64,000 bases of DNA from Allorhizobium paknamense. GTDB lineage: Bacteria > Pseudomonadota > Alphaproteobacteria > Rhizobiales > Rhizobiaceae. The notes under the pieces were generated by a model that saw only the letters and a program-made list of their open reading frames with translations, had not been told where the DNA came from and made no database searches. The stretch spans positions 92,907-156,906 of the forward strand of contig NZ_JAUSWH010000013.1 of the NCBI RefSeq assembly GCF_030815125.1. The letters are read 5' to 3'. Below, piece after piece: positions 17,676-28,384 of this stretch (position 1 is the stretch's first letter; each line of letters opens with the position of its first letter). Position numbers and translations under genes: made by a program.

Positions 17676-18142
17676 AGGGCAATTTCCAGGATGGCATCGA
17701 TTTCAACGGCGGCATTGAGCGGCAGGGCGGCCATGCCGACGGCGGCGCGCGCATGCTTGCCCGCATCGCCCAGCACATTGGCAATCAGGTTGGAGGCGCC
17801 GTTGATGACGAGATGCTGCTCGACAAAGCCCGGTGCGGACGCGACGAAACCGTTGAGCTTGATGACGCGGGTAATGCGCGACAGGTCTCCGCCAAGGGCA
17901 GCCTTTGCCTGGGCGAGAATATTGATGGCGCAAAGCTCCGCAGCGCGCTGGGCGCCTGCGACATCCACATCCTTGCCGACAAGGCCGGTCACGCCAACCT
18001 TGCCGTCTTCCATCGGCAGTTGACCGGAAAGATAAAGCAGATTGCCGCTGATGACATAGGGCACATAATTGGCGGCGGGGGCTGCTGCCTGGGGCAGGGT
18101 GATGCCCAGGGACTGAAGGCGGCTGTCTATCGTGTCGGACAT
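17672..18142 (-). CDS. RidA family protein (YjgF/YER057c/UK114)
   Basis: A 156-aa member of the RidA/Rid superfamily, whose archetype deaminates reactive enamines and imines produced by PLP enzymes. The active-site arginine is in KHARAAVGMAALP near residue 131-143, followed by VEIDAILEI. Slightly longer than the roughly 130-aa archetype at the N-terminus, as in the YjgH/Rid2 groups. Start at 18142 (MSDTIDSR); an upstream in-frame ATG at 18148 is less likely. First gene of the unit. Confidence 0.9.
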   Translation of the reverse strand: MSDTIDSRLQSLGITLPQAAAPAANYVPYVISGNLLYLSGQLPMEDGKVGVTGLVGKDVDVAGAQRAAELCAINILAQAKAALGGDLSRITRVIKLNGFVASAPGFVEQHLVINGASNLIANVLGDAGKHARAAVGMAALPLNAAVEIDAILEIAL

Positions 18143-18401
18143 GATCATTCCCGATTTGCATTCCAGAGGAATCGTGGTGATAACTTGAAGAGGAAGCGGA
18201 ACCGCCTCGCTTTTGACAGATGCGGACTTATATCATTTCGCCAGCAGGGTCATAGCGTTTGACGGACAACCCTGCCGGAACAAAATCAGGATTTCCGAAA
18301 ACGCGATCCCGGTTTTCGGATAAAAATCCTGCCAAGACAAGAGAACGTGATAGTCAATCCTGAAGGCTTGCCTATCAAGGTCGTATGACAGGAGAATGTG
18401 C

Positions 18402-19226
18402 ATGCCGCAGGCGACCCTGGCCCTTTTGCTCGCCCTTTCGGGAAGCGTGGCCGCCACCCCGGTCAATCTCGACCCGAAGGCGGCGGCAGGCGAGCTTGCG
18501 CCGCACCGCGCCACCTATGACATCACCCTCAAGCGCGCTTCCGACCAATCGGGAGTCGAGGGCATGAGCGGTCGCATGGTCTATGAATTCAACGGCTCCT
18601 CCTGCAGCGGCTATACGACGAACTTCCGATTCGTCACCAAGATCGAGACGGGCGACGATGTCAGCGTCACCGATCAGCAGGTTCACACCTTCGAGGACCC
18701 CGCCGCCCAGCGCTTCGATTTCGAAAGCAAGTCCTTTACCGATGACAAGCTCGATAAGGACGTAAAGGGCAATGCCAACCAGAAGCAGGGCGGCATCAGG
18801 GTCGAAATCAAGCAGCCGCAACGGCGTGAGGTGGAACTGGCCAGCGCCCGCTTCCCCGCCCAGCACATGCTGGACATTCTGGCCATGGCGCGCAAGGGCA
18901 CCCGCTTCCTGGAGGCGCGCGTCTTTGACGGCACGGAAGACGGCGATAAATCCTATCTCACCACAACAGTGGTGGGTGCGCCCGAGAGAAACGGCGGCGA
19001 GCGTAGCGATCCCCTGAAGGGCGCCACCTACTGGCCGGTTTCCATCGCCTATTTCGACGATGAGTCCGATGGCGGCGATCAATTGCCGGTCTACACACAG
19101 TCCTTCAATCTTTTCGACAATGGTGTCACCCGTGACCTGACGCTGGATTACGGCGATGTTGTGCTGACTGGCAAGCTCTCCAGGCTGGAAATGCTGGACA
19201 AGACCACGTGCCAGCCGCCGAAATAG
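18402..19226 (+). CDS. eipB: EipB family periplasmic cell-envelope integrity protein (DUF1849)
   Basis: A 274-aa exported protein of the DUF1849/EipB family, described in Brucella as a periplasmic beta-spiral protein needed for envelope integrity. The signal peptide is residues 1-18 (LALLLALSGSVAAT). There are two cysteines, Cys68 (SSCSG) and Cys270 (TTCQPPK), matching the pair reported to form a disulfide in the Brucella protein. Start at ATG 18402, with AGGAG 7 bases upstream; an ATG at 18396 is too close to the ribosome site. It lies just upstream of the rpsB block. Confidence 0.9.
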   Translation: MPQATLALLLALSGSVAATPVNLDPKAAAGELAPHRATYDITLKRASDQSGVEGMSGRMVYEFNGSSCSGYTTNFRFVTKIETGDDVSVTDQQVHTFEDPAAQRFDFESKSFTDDKLDKDVKGNANQKQGGIRVEIKQPQRREVELASARFPAQHMLDILAMARKGTRFLEARVFDGTEDGDKSYLTTTVVGAPERNGGERSDPLKGATYWPVSIAYFDDESDGGDQLPVYTQSFNLFDNGVTRDLTLDYGDVVLTGKLSRLEMLDKTTCQPPK

Positions 19227-19398
19227 GATTATCTTGCCGATAAGCCTTGATTTGCCGCCGGTTTCCCTATAAGGCGACCGGCATTCCACACGTGAAGCTT
19301 GGGATTGTGCGGGAGAAATCCGCTCAGTTCCGCCCGGTGGCATCCTGAAAAGATGCTGTTTGCTTCACGGGGGTTGAACCGGAAAAGGAGACAAAGGC

Positions 19399-20166
19399 AT
19401 GGCATTGCCTGATTTTACCATGCGTCAGCTTCTCGAAGCTGGTGTACACTTCGGCCACCAGACGCATCGCTGGAACCCGAAGATGAAGCCGTACATCTTC
19501 GGCGATCGTAACAACATCCACATCATCGACCTGGCCCAGACGGTTCCCATGCTGTCGCGCGCCCTGCAGGTCGTGTCCGACACCGTTGCCCGTGGCGGCC
19601 GCGTTCTCTTCGTCGGTACCAAGCGTCAGGCTTCTGATCTGATCGCCGACGCTGCCAAGCGTTCTGCCCAGTACTACGTCAACTCCCGCTGGCTCGGCGG
19701 CATGATGACCAACTGGAAGACCATTTCCAACTCCATCCAGCGCCTGCGCAAGCTGGACGAAATCCTCAACTCGGAAGCCCAGGGCTATTCCAAGAAGGAG
19801 CGTCTGAACCTTGAGCGCGAGCGCGAGAAGCTGGAAAAGGCTCTCGGCGGTATCCGCGACATGGGCGGCGTTCCGGACCTGATGGTGATCGTTGACACCA
19901 ACAAGGAAAAGATCGCAATCGATGAAGCCAAGCGTCTGGGCATTCCGGTCGTCGCCATCATCGACTCCAACTGCGATCCGGACCTGATCGACTTCCCGAT
20001 CCCGGGCAATGACGACGCTTCCCGCGCCATCGCTCTTTACTGCGATCTGATCTCGCGCGCTGCCATCGACGGCATTGCCCGCCAGCAGGGCGCTTCGGGC
20101 CGTGACATCGGCGCTTCCGCTGAAGCTCCGATCGAGCCGGCTCTGGAAGGCGCTGCCGAGGCTTGA
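19399..20166 (+). CDS. rpsB: 30S ribosomal protein S2
   Basis: Ribosomal protein S2 (255 aa) of the small subunit. Signature segments are [19 protein letters not shown] near residues 9-27 and the C-terminal region [18 protein letters not shown] near 200. The C-terminal extension is Ala/Pro/Glu-rich, usual in alphaproteobacteria. A strong AAGGAG precedes the ATG. It heads the translation and envelope gene block, and a hairpin separates it from tsf. Confidence 0.98.
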   Translation: MALPDFTMRQLLEAGVHFGHQTHRWNPKMKPYIFGDRNNIHIIDLAQTVPMLSRALQVVSDTVARGGRVLFVGTKRQASDLIADAAKRSAQYYVNSRWLGGMMTNWKTISNSIQRLRKLDEILNSEAQGYSKKERLNLEREREKLEKALGGIRDMGGVPDLMVIVDTNKEKIAIDEAKRLGIPVVAIIDSNCDPDLIDFPIPGNDDASRAIALYCDLISRAAIDGIARQQGASGRDIGASAEAPIEPALEGAAEA

Positions 20167-20215
20167 TCCTTGCGCCGGTGACGGGGCTCTGCTCCGTCCT
20201 GTCTTCATGACGAGG

Positions 20216-20245
20216 GCCGCCTAGCAGCTAAAGCTGTTCGGCGGC
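20216..20245 (+). terminator. Hairpin between rpsB and tsf
   Basis: gccgcc (20216-20221) pairs with ggcggc (20240-20245) around an inner cagct/agctg stem. No U-run follows, so it is more likely a partial attenuator or processing site than a full terminator. Confidence 0.5.
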
Positions 20246-20406
20246 TCGATCCTTTCATGAGGCCGTTGGCTTCTGAAAGGTATTCCCGGCGTGATAGCCC
20301 TCCTTTCATCACGCTGTAACAGTTTCGGGTACAGTCGTGCCCAGCCTGGGCGCCGGTTGCGGTTTCGCGATTCGGATGCGCCCCATGAACGCAAAAGAGG
20401 CAAACA

Positions 20407-21333
20407 ATGAGCGAAATCACTGCTGCAATGGTGAAGGAACTGCGCGAAAAGACCGGCGCAGGCATGATGGATTGCAAAAAGGCTCTGGCCGAGACCGCTG
20501 GCGACATGGAAGCCGCGATCGACTGGCTGCGCGCCAAGGGCATTGCCAAGGCCGACAAGAAGTCCGGCCGCACCGCAGCGGAAGGCCTGATCGGCGTTGC
20601 CAGCGCCGGCACCACGGCTGTGGTTGTCGAAGTCAACTCCGAAACCGACTTCGTTGCCCGTAACGATGCCTTCCAGGATCTCGTTCGCGGTATCGCTTCG
20701 GTTGCCCTGTCCACCGAAGGCACAGTTGACGCCGTTGGCGCCGCCACCTACCCGGCCACCGGCAAGTCGGTGACCGACAGCATCAAGGACGCCATCGCCA
20801 CCATCGGCGAAAACATGACGCTGCGTCGCGCTGCCCAGCTCTCCGTCGAAGACGGCGTTGTCGCAACCTACGTCCATAATGCTGTTGCCGACGGCCTCGG
20901 CAAGCTCGGCGTTCTCGTCGCGCTGAAGTCTACCGGCAACAAGGATGCCCTGGCCGCCATTGGCCGTCAGGTTGCCATGCACATCGCTGCCACCAACCCG
21001 CTGGCCGTTCGTGCCGAAGAAGTTGACGCTGCCGTTGCAGAACGCGAGCGTAACGTCTTCATCGAACAGTCCCGCGCCTCGGGCAAGCCGGACAACATCA
21101 TCGAAAAGATGGTAGAAGGCCGTATGCGCAAGTTCTTCGAAGAAGTTGCTCTTCTGTCGCAGGCTTTTGTCATCAATCCCGACCTGACCGTTGCAGCTGC
21201 CATCAAGGAAGCTGAAAAGGAAGTCGGCGCTCCGATCGAAGTCACCGGCATGGCTCGCCTGCTGCTCGGCGAAGGCATCGAAAAGGAAGAGACCGATTTC
21301 GCTGCCGAAGTTGCTGCTGCTGCCAAGGGCTGA
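20407..21333 (+). CDS. tsf: Translation elongation factor Ts
   Basis: EF-Ts (308 aa) exchanges GDP for GTP on EF-Tu. The N-terminal UBA-like domain is followed by the signature [13 protein letters not shown] (residues 15-27). The core contacts EF-Tu, with [12 protein letters not shown] near 77-88 being the TDFV contact region. Full length for the family. It lies 240 bp after rpsB and is followed by a terminator before pyrH. Confidence 0.98.
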   Translation: MSEITAAMVKELREKTGAGMMDCKKALAETAGDMEAAIDWLRAKGIAKADKKSGRTAAEGLIGVASAGTTAVVVEVNSETDFVARNDAFQDLVRGIASVALSTEGTVDAVGAATYPATGKSVTDSIKDAIATIGENMTLRRAAQLSVEDGVVATYVHNAVADGLGKLGVLVALKSTGNKDALAAIGRQVAMHIAATNPLAVRAEEVDAAVAERERNVFIEQSRASGKPDNIIEKMVEGRMRKFFEEVALLSQAFVINPDLTVAAAIKEAEKEVGAPIEVTGMARLLLGEGIEKEETDFAAEVAAAAKG

Positions 21334-21367
21334 TCGCTTCTTCGCACATCCTTATTAGGGAAAACTC

Positions 21368-21395
21368 AGGGCATCGCGTGACAACGCGGTGCCCT
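21368..21395 (+). terminator. Terminator between tsf and pyrH
   Basis: A 12-bp stem with one G-U pair (21368-21379 with 21384-21395) and a GACA loop, followed by a short T/C stretch. It implies that pyrH has its own promoter within about 21396-21545. Confidence 0.65.
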
Positions 21396-21545
21396 TCGTG
21401 TATCGGGCTTTGGGTTGGGTTCGGCAGCGGCGCGCCTTCCACCCCGTGTCTAGCCTCCCGCGCCTCATGTTTTTGTTTTAATGCATCTGCCCGCCTGCAA
21501 GCCTCCGGGTTTCGCATCGGTGCGCGGCTTGCCTCAGGAGAAACC

Positions 21546-22268
21546 ATGACCTCCAAGCCCCTTTACAAACGCGTTCTGCTGAAAGCCTCCGGCGAAGCCC
21601 TGATGGGGAGCCAGGGGTTCGGGATTGATGTGGCCGTGGCGGACCGGATCGCCGGTGATATCGCCGAAGCCCGCGCCATGGGCGTCGAAGTCGGTGTCGT
21701 GGTCGGCGGCGGCAATATTTTCCGCGGCGTGGCCGTCGCCTCCAAGGGCGGCGACCGTGTCACCGGCGACCACATGGGCATGCTGGGTACGGTGATCAAC
21801 GCTCTGGCGCTGGCGACCTCGCTGCGCAAGCTCGATATCGACACCGTCGTGCTGTCGGCCATTGCCATGCCGGAAATCTGTGAAAGCTTTTCCCAGCGCG
21901 TGGCGCTGCATCATCTGGCCCAGGGCCGGGTGGTGATTTTTGCCGGCGGCACCGGCAATCCCTTCTTCACCACCGATTCGGCAGCTGCCCTGCGCGCCGC
22001 CGAAATGGGCGCTGAAGCCATCTTCAAGGGCACCCAGGTAGACGGCATCTACTCCGCCGATCCCAAGAAGGACCCGACGGCAACCCGCTTCGACAAGCTC
22101 ACCCATGATGCGGTGCTGGAAAAGGGCCTGGCGGTCATGGACGTGGCGGCGGTTGCGCTTGCCCGCGAAAATCATATCCCGATCATCGTCTTCTCCATCC
22201 ATGAAAAGGGCGGCTTCGGTCAGATTCTTGCCGGCGGTGGTTTGAAGACGGTTGTCAGCGACGATTGA
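21546..22268 (+). CDS. pyrH: UMP kinase PyrH
   Basis: Cytosolic hexameric kinase (240 aa) that converts UMP to UDP and is allosterically regulated. Features are [12 protein letters not shown] near residues 7-18 (phosphate loop), [10 protein letters not shown] near 53-62, and [13 protein letters not shown] near 159-171. Start at ATG 21546 after a CAGGAG site; the frame is open upstream but unlike the family. It precedes frr by 56 bp, as in most bacteria. Confidence 0.97.
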   Translation: MTSKPLYKRVLLKASGEALMGSQGFGIDVAVADRIAGDIAEARAMGVEVGVVVGGGNIFRGVAVASKGGDRVTGDHMGMLGTVINALALATSLRKLDIDTVVLSAIAMPEICESFSQRVALHHLAQGRVVIFAGGTGNPFFTTDSAAALRAAEMGAEAIFKGTQVDGIYSADPKKDPTATRFDKLTHDAVLEKGLAVMDVAAVALARENHIPIIVFSIHEKGGFGQILAGGGLKTVVSDD

Positions 22269-22324
22269 CAGAACGGGCATTTCACGTTTTCAAGGCCCAT
22301 CTGTTCAGCATACGGAGAAGTTAC

Positions 22325-22885
22325 ATGTCTGATGGTATCGACCTTGGCGCTCTGAAGCGCCGTATGGAAGGCGCTGTGACCGCATTCAAGAGCGATATCG
22401 CGTCGCTGCGCACCGGCCGCGCCTCTGCCAATATTCTCGATCCGGTCATGGTCGAGGCCTATGGTTCGCGCGTGGCGCTCAACACGGTCGCCAACATCAC
22501 CGTGCCGGAGCCGCGCATGCTCGGCGTTTCCATCTGGGACAAGTCGATGGTGGGCGCCGTGGATCGGGCGATCCGCGAATCCAATCTCGGCCTGAACCCG
22601 ATCGTCGATGGCCAGAACCTGCGCATTCCGCTGCCTGAACTCAACGAAGAGCGCCGCAAATCGCTGGTCAAGGTCGCGCACGGCTATTCCGAAAATGCCA
22701 AGGTGGCAGTGCGCAATGTGCGCCGCGATGGCATGGATGCGCTGAAAAAGGCGGAGAAGGACGGCGATATCGGCAAGGACGACGCGCGGGCGCTGTCAGA
22801 AAAAGTGCAAAAGATGACGGATGAGACGATTTCCGACATCGATCGCTTGCTCGTGGAAAAGGAAAAGGAAATCATGCAGGTCTGA
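22325..22885 (+). CDS. frr: Ribosome recycling factor
   Basis: RRF (186 aa) splits post-termination ribosomes with EF-G. Conserved segments are [20 protein letters not shown] near residues 29-48 and [19 protein letters not shown] near 100-118. Start at ATG 22325 ([10 protein letters not shown]) after GGAGAAG. Full length. Confidence 0.98.
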   Translation: MSDGIDLGALKRRMEGAVTAFKSDIASLRTGRASANILDPVMVEAYGSRVALNTVANITVPEPRMLGVSIWDKSMVGAVDRAIRESNLGLNPIVDGQNLRIPLPELNEERRKSLVKVAHGYSENAKVAVRNVRRDGMDALKKAEKDGDIGKDDARALSEKVQKMTDETISDIDRLLVEKEKEIMQV

Positions 22886-23017
22886 TCGTGCCTGTGTGAT
22901 GCTGCTGCGCTTACTCCGGAAAGGCCTTTGAGGCTCACCGCGACACCTTTAAGTGCTGCATCGCGCAAGAATAGCCGCAAGGCAGGCGCGATGCGGTGCG
23001 ACCGAACAGGATCTGTC

Positions 23018-23758
23018 ATGACGATAGCCGAGTTGAGCAATGTTCCGGAGCATGTTGCCATCATTATGGATGGCAATGGCCGTTGGGCCAATGAACGCGG
23101 TCAGCCGCGCTCCTTCGGGCACCGCCATGGCGTGGAGGCCGTGCGCACGGTGGTGCGCGCCGCCGCCGAGATCGGCGTGAAATATCTCACCCTCTTTGCC
23201 TTCTCCTCGGAAAACTGGCGCCGCCCGGAAACCGAGATCCAGGACCTTTTCGGTCTGTTGAAATTCTTCATTCGCCGTGATCTGGCCGAGCTTCATTCTG
23301 CCAATGTCTGCATCAAGGTCATCGGCGACCGGCATTCGCTCACCTCCGATATTCTCAATCTGCTTCTGGAAGCGGAGGAGACGACCCGGAACAATGACGG
23401 ACAAACACTGGTGATTGCCTTCAATTACGGGTCGCGTGACGAATTGGCGCGGGCTGCGCAGTCGCTCGCCCTCGAGGTGCAGGCCGGACGTCTCGATCCC
23501 TCGCAGATCACCCCGGATGCCATCGCGGCCCGGCTGGATACGGCTGGCATTCCTGACCCGGACCTCATCATTCGCACCAGCGGTGAAGAGCGGCTGTCCA
23601 ATTTCCTGCTCTGGCAATCCGCCTATTCGGAACTGATGTTCGTGCCGGAATACTGGCCGGATTTCGGGCGCGAGCAATTCTTCGCTGCTATCGAGCGCTT
23701 CGGCGCCAGATCCCGCCGCTTCGGCGCACTTGCGCCGACGGCAGCAGCGGGATCGTAA
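23018..23758 (+). CDS. uppS: Isoprenyl (undecaprenyl-diphosphate) synthase
   Basis: Cis-prenyltransferase (246 aa) that makes the C55 lipid carrier for peptidoglycan and O-antigen. Signature segments are [13 protein letters not shown] near residues 12-24 (catalytic Asp in MDGNGRW), [10 protein letters not shown], and a C-terminal [15 protein letters not shown] near 188-202. Start at ATG 23018. The start of cdsA follows after 6 bp, so they are co-transcribed. Confidence 0.97.
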   Translation: MTIAELSNVPEHVAIIMDGNGRWANERGQPRSFGHRHGVEAVRTVVRAAAEIGVKYLTLFAFSSENWRRPETEIQDLFGLLKFFIRRDLAELHSANVCIKVIGDRHSLTSDILNLLLEAEETTRNNDGQTLVIAFNYGSRDELARAAQSLALEVQAGRLDPSQITPDAIAARLDTAGIPDPDLIIRTSGEERLSNFLLWQSAYSELMFVPEYWPDFGREQFFAAIERFGARSRRFGALAPTAAAGS

Positions 23759-23764
23759 GCGCCG

Positions 23765-24610
23765 ATGTCGCGGGAACTTCAGCTTCGCATCCGCTCCGGG
23801 ATTGTCATGATCGCGGTGGCGCTGCTCTGTACGTGGTATGGCGGCTTTGCCTTCCGGCTACTGGCCGCCATCATTGGCCTTGGCGTGTTCTGGGAATGGT
23901 CACGCATGACACGGGTGGCGGATAAAACCGTGCGCGGGCTGGCCGTGGGCTGGTTGGCGGTGACTTCGGTTGCCGCCAATGTGCTGGTCGGCGATGCGGG
24001 CCTGAGCCTGCCGCTGTTGGGCGGCTTTCTCATCACGCTCGCGATCATGGCAGCGCTCCGGCGCTGGCCCTGGTGGTTGCCCGGCGGCGTCTTCTATGCC
24101 GGATTGTGCATCGTCGCGCTGGCGGCCATTCGCGATGACGATGCTCTGGGCTTTGTGGCCATGCTCTTCGTCTTCGTCACGGTCTGGAGCACTGATATCC
24201 TGGCCTATTTTGTCGGCCGCACACTGAAAGGGCCAAAGCTTGCGCCGCGTATTTCCCCCGGCAAGACATGGTCTGGTGCCGTGGGCGGGGCTGTGGCCGG
24301 GATGATCGGCGGCTCTGCCGTTGTCTTTGCCTATTTTTCGCTGACGGGCTGGTGGGTCCCTGCCATCGCGCTGCTGCTCTCCATCGCCAGTCAGGCGGGT
24401 GATCTGTTCGAATCCTTCATCAAACGGCGGTTCGGCGTCAAGGATTCCAGCCACCTCATTCCCGGTCATGGTGGTGTGATGGACCGTGTGGACGGTCTGG
24501 TGACCGCAAGCTTCGCGGCATTTGCGATTGCTATGGGTCTGGCGGCGGCACAATCCGGTACCGCTGATTCCATCGGCTATCTGCTGTTCGATCTGGCAGG
24601 ACGATCCTAA
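23765..24610 (+). CDS. cdsA: Phosphatidate cytidylyltransferase CdsA
   Basis: Inner-membrane enzyme (281 aa) producing CDP-diacylglycerol for phospholipid synthesis. It is highly hydrophobic, with about seven or eight membrane segments. The CdsA signature near the C-terminus includes SFIKRRFGVKDSSHLIPGHG and MDRVDGL (about residues 217-243). Its position between uppS and rseP is the standard order. No dxr lies between cdsA and rseP, unlike in E. coli. Confidence 0.95.
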   Translation: MSRELQLRIRSGIVMIAVALLCTWYGGFAFRLLAAIIGLGVFWEWSRMTRVADKTVRGLAVGWLAVTSVAANVLVGDAGLSLPLLGGFLITLAIMAALRRWPWWLPGGVFYAGLCIVALAAIRDDDALGFVAMLFVFVTVWSTDILAYFVGRTLKGPKLAPRISPGKTWSGAVGGAVAGMIGGSAVVFAYFSLTGWWVPAIALLLSIASQAGDLFESFIKRRFGVKDSSHLIPGHGGVMDRVDGLVTASFAAFAIAMGLAAAQSGTADSIGYLLFDLAGRS

Positions 24611-24690
24611 GTCTGTTAAGGACTGTTCTTTAAAGGCCTGTCATCCTTGTGGAAAAGGCAATGGACGAGGCGGGAAGGAGCATGGGGAGC

Positions 24691-25812
24691 ATGGCAATCA
24701 TCAGCTTTTTGACTGGCTATATGCTGCCGTTCATCGTCGTGCTGTCGCTCATCGTTTTCGTGCATGAGATGGGGCATTATCTGGTGGGCCGCTGGTGCGG
24801 CATCCGCGTGCTGGCCTTTTCTCTGGGATTCGGTCCCGAGCTGGTGGGCTTCAACGACCGTCATGGCACGCGCTGGAAGGTGAGCCTGATACCGCTCGGA
24901 GGCTATGTCCGATTCTTCGGCGATGCCGATTCGTCCAGCAAGACCGATTCGTCCGAACTCGATGCGCTCACTCCGGAAGAACGCGCCCAGACCCTGGGCG
25001 GTGCGGCGCTCTGGAAACGTGCGGCAACCGTTGCTGCTGGCCCCATCGCAAATTTCATTCTGGCGATTGCGATTTTTTCCATCACCCTGGGTGTGCTGGG
25101 CAAGCCCGTCTCCGATCCTGTTGTGGCCGAAGTGCGCGCCGATGGCGTGGCTGCTGCGGCTGGCGTTCAGCCAGGAGATGTTCTGCTGGCGCTGGATGGC
25201 CGGTCGGTCAAGACCTTCGATGATGTCGTGCGGTATGTCAGCCTTCGGCCCGATGTCTCCATCGCCGTGACGGTCAAGCGGGGTGATGAGCATCTGACCC
25301 TGCCGATGACGCCCCGGCGCGTGACGACGACCGACCGTTTCGGCAACAAGGTAGAAGTCGGTCAGATCGGAATCGTCACCACGCAGCAGAGCGGCAATTT
25401 TCGTGTGGAAAAACTCGGGCCTCTGGAGGCGGTGACGGAAGGCGTTCGCCAGACCGGCGCGATTGTCTCCAGCACCTTCGATTATCTTCAAGGACTGGTG
25501 GCTGGCCGCATGAGCGCCGATCAGCTGGGTGGGCCGATCCGGGTTGCCCAGACATCGGGCCAGGTCGCGACGCTGGGTGTTGCCGCTTTGATGCAGCTTG
25601 CAGCCGTTCTGTCGGTTTCGATTGGATTGCTGAATTTGATGCCTATTCCGGTGCTTGATGGCGGCCACTTAATCCTCTATGCGCTAGAGGCAGTGAGGGG
25701 CAGGCCGATCAGCGCTGCTGCGCAGGAATGGGCCTTCAAGGTTGGACTGGCAATGATTTTATCGTTGATGGTTTTTGCCACCTGGAACGACATCAGCCAC
25801 CTCATTGGCTGA
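24691..25812 (+). CDS. rseP: Site-2 intramembrane zinc metalloprotease RseP
   Basis: Membrane protease (373 aa) that cleaves within membrane segments, in other bacteria degrading anti-sigma factors and leftover signal peptides. The zinc motif HEMGH is in the first membrane helix (FVHEMGHYLVG near 27-37). A PDZ domain covers about 125-200 (GVAAAAGVQPGDVLLALDG), and the second metal ligand is in NLMPIPVLDGGH near 325. I choose ATG 24691 because AAGGAG (24675-24680) is 10 bases upstream and the protein then starts directly before the first helix. ATGs at 24661 and 24682 are in frame. Confidence 0.93.
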   Translation: MAIISFLTGYMLPFIVVLSLIVFVHEMGHYLVGRWCGIRVLAFSLGFGPELVGFNDRHGTRWKVSLIPLGGYVRFFGDADSSSKTDSSELDALTPEERAQTLGGAALWKRAATVAAGPIANFILAIAIFSITLGVLGKPVSDPVVAEVRADGVAAAAGVQPGDVLLALDGRSVKTFDDVVRYVSLRPDVSIAVTVKRGDEHLTLPMTPRRVTTTDRFGNKVEVGQIGIVTTQQSGNFRVEKLGPLEAVTEGVRQTGAIVSSTFDYLQGLVAGRMSADQLGGPIRVAQTSGQVATLGVAALMQLAAVLSVSIGLLNLMPIPVLDGGHLILYALEAVRGRPISAAAQEWAFKVGLAMILSLMVFATWNDISHLIG

Positions 25813-25997
25813 GGGTCAGGGGTAATAAACGGTTAACGATGTTTCAAAATGGTAGTGGCGAATGCGCCACGTCTCGAAATGAAGTAAATGGAAATTAACC
25901 GGCGGCCTTGCTTGTAGAGGAAAAGCGGTTAAAACCACCAACGGACCGGAGTCGGTTTTCTGGCCGAGGTACAACGGAAAAAAGGTTAGAAGTTCAC

Positions 25998-28334
25998 ATG
26001 AAGGCTGGTTCAAGATTTTTGAACGCAGTATCGGCGGTTGCGCTGTCTGCTGGTGTAGTGTCCTCGAGTGCAGGCATCCTGATCCTCGGCTCTGCCGCTG
26101 TGGCTGAGGCTGCAGTGATCCAGCGCATCGACGTGCGGGGGGCGAGCCGCGTCGGCACGGAAGCCGTGCGCTCCAACGTGACGATCCAGCCTGGCAAGAC
26201 ATTCTCCAATACCGATATCGATGAGTCCGTTCGTCGCCTCTACGCCACCGGCTATTTTTCCGATGTGAAGATGTCGGTTTCCGGAAGCACGCTGGTGGTG
26301 TCGGTCAGCGAAAACCAGCTGGTCAACCAGGTCGTGTTCAACGGCAACCGCAAGATCAAGGACGACAAGCTCACGACCATCGTGCAGACGCAGCCGCTTG
26401 GTCCGTACAGCAAGGAACTGATCGACTCCGATATCAAGCGGATCAAGGAAGCCTATGCTGCCATTGGTCGTAACGATGTGCAGGTTACGACCCAGGTCGC
26501 CAATGTTGCGCCGGGTCGTGTCAACCTCGCTTTCGTCATCAATGAAGGCGACCGCACCAAGATCGCATCGATCAACTTCACCGGCAACCAGGCTTATGGC
26601 GACAGCCGTCTTGCCGCCGTGATCGCGACCAAGCGTTCCAACCCGCTGTCGTTCCTGACGCGCAAGGACATTTACAACGAAGACAAGCTGCGCGCCGATG
26701 AAGAGTCGCTGCGTCAGTTCTACTACAATCACGGCTATGCCGACATGCGCGTCATCTCTTCCGATGCGGCGCTGAACGAGCAGACCAATGAATACACCAT
26801 CAACATCACCATTGATGAAGGCCAGCGCTACAAGTTCGGCAATATCGATGTCGAAAGCTCTGTTGAAGGTGTTGATGCCAATGAGCTGAAGGCTCTGGTG
26901 TCCACCCATTCCGGCGATGTCTACAGCGCCAAGGAAATCCAGAAGTCGATGGAAGCGATTTCGCAGCGTGTGTCCGCCAAGGGTTATCCCTTTGCGCGCG
27001 TCGTGCCGCGCGGCAATCGCGACATGGGCACTGGTACGATCGGCGTGACCTACATGGTCGACCAGGGCGAGCGCGCCTATGTTGAGCGGATCGATATCCG
27101 CGGCAATACCCGCACGCGTGACTATGTTATCCGCCGCGAGTTCGACATCAGTGAAGGTGATGCCTTCAACCAGGAAATCATCACGCGGGCCAAGAAGCGC
27201 CTTGAAGCTCTGGGTTACTTCAGCTCGGTGAACATCACCACCGCGCAGGGAAGTGCGCCTGACCGCGTCGTCATCGTCGTCAATGTCGAAGATCAGTCCA
27301 CGGGCTCCTTCGGGATCGGCGCCGGTTACGCTGCTGGTGGCGACGGTCTGCTGCTCGAAGCCTCAGTCGAGGAAAAGAACTTCCTCGGTCGTGGGCAGTA
27401 CATCCGCGTGTCTGCCGGTGCGGGCACGGATAACAGCCAGACCTACAACATCTCGTTCACCGAGCCTTATTTCCTCGGCTATCGTCTTGCTGTGGGCTTT
27501 GACCTGTTCAAGAGCAGCACCAGCAGCAATGACTACTACGATTATAACGAGCTCGGCGGCACGCTGCGTGTCACCGCGCCGATCACTGAAAACCTGGCCA
27601 CGACCTTCCGCTACACCTACAAGCAGCTGAAGTATGAAGGCACGGATGACTGGCAAACCGGCCTGTCCCAGCCCTACCAGGATCTCGTGAATGGCAGCCC
27701 CTGGGTTCAGTCTTCGGTCTCGCAGAGCTTGGTCTACAACACGCTTGATGACCGTAACCTGCCGCATGAAGGCATTTACGCGAGCTTCACGCACGAGTTT
27801 GCCGGTCTCGGTGGCGACTCGGAATATTACAAGCTCTACGGTAAGGCGCGCATCTTCAAGTCGCTGTCGGATGAGCACGATATTATCGGCTCGCTGTCGG
27901 TGGGTGCAGGTCATGTCTTGCCCACGGGTGACAACCTGAACATCTTCGACCAGTTCCAGCTGGGCGGCAAGGAAATCCGCGGCTTCGAGAACAATGGTAT
28001 CGGCCCGCGCATGACCGGCTTCAAGGATGATGCGCTCGGCGGCACCACCTATTTCACGGTGTCTGCTGAAGCCAGTGCCCCGATGCCGTTCGTGCCGCAG
28101 GATGCCGGCTTGCGAATCGCCGTCTTCTCGGATGCCGGTACGCTCTACGGCAACAAGGTTGCCAACAGCGCCGGTGTACAGGGCGAGGATATGGCTTGGC
28201 GTGCGTCCGTGGGTGCCGGTATCGTCTGGGCTTCGCCATTCGGTCCGCTGCGCTTCGACTATGCCGAGCCGATCGTCAAGGAAGATTACGACCGCGTTCA
28301 GCAGTTCCGATTCTCCATTGCTAACCAGTTCTGA
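25998..28334 (+). CDS. bamA: Outer membrane protein assembly factor BamA
   Basis: Essential core of the BAM complex (778 aa) that inserts beta-barrel proteins into the outer membrane. A signal peptide covers about residues 1-40 ([14 protein letters not shown] and following). Five POTRA domains span about 41-410, and a C-terminal 16-strand Omp85 barrel ends with the terminal Phe (FSIANQF) needed for recognition. The lid-loop motif region GGKEIRGF is near 660. Start at ATG 25998. It precedes lpxD by 50 bp, linking outer-membrane protein and lipid A assembly. Confidence 0.97.
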   Translation: MKAGSRFLNAVSAVALSAGVVSSSAGILILGSAAVAEAAVIQRIDVRGASRVGTEAVRSNVTIQPGKTFSNTDIDESVRRLYATGYFSDVKMSVSGSTLVVSVSENQLVNQVVFNGNRKIKDDKLTTIVQTQPLGPYSKELIDSDIKRIKEAYAAIGRNDVQVTTQVANVAPGRVNLAFVINEGDRTKIASINFTGNQAYGDSRLAAVIATKRSNPLSFLTRKDIYNEDKLRADEESLRQFYYNHGYADMRVISSDAALNEQTNEYTINITIDEGQRYKFGNIDVESSVEGVDANELKALVSTHSGDVYSAKEIQKSMEAISQRVSAKGYPFARVVPRGNRDMGTGTIGVTYMVDQGERAYVERIDIRGNTRTRDYVIRREFDISEGDAFNQEIITRAKKRLEALGYFSSVNITTAQGSAPDRVVIVVNVEDQSTGSFGIGAGYAAGGDGLLLEASVEEKNFLGRGQYIRVSAGAGTDNSQTYNISFTEPYFLGYRLAVGFDLFKSSTSSNDYYDYNELGGTLRVTAPITENLATTFRYTYKQLKYEGTDDWQTGLSQPYQDLVNGSPWVQSSVSQSLVYNTLDDRNLPHEGIYASFTHEFAGLGGDSEYYKLYGKARIFKSLSDEHDIIGSLSVGAGHVLPTGDNLNIFDQFQLGGKEIRGFENNGIGPRMTGFKDDALGGTTYFTVSAEASAPMPFVPQDAGLRIAVFSDAGTLYGNKVANSAGVQGEDMAWRASVGAGIVWASPFGPLRFDYAEPIVKEDYDRVQQFRFSIANQF

Positions 28335-28384
28335 TTTCTGTAGTCCAAGGCGCAGACAAAACGACCAGTCTGGGACCTTGGTAT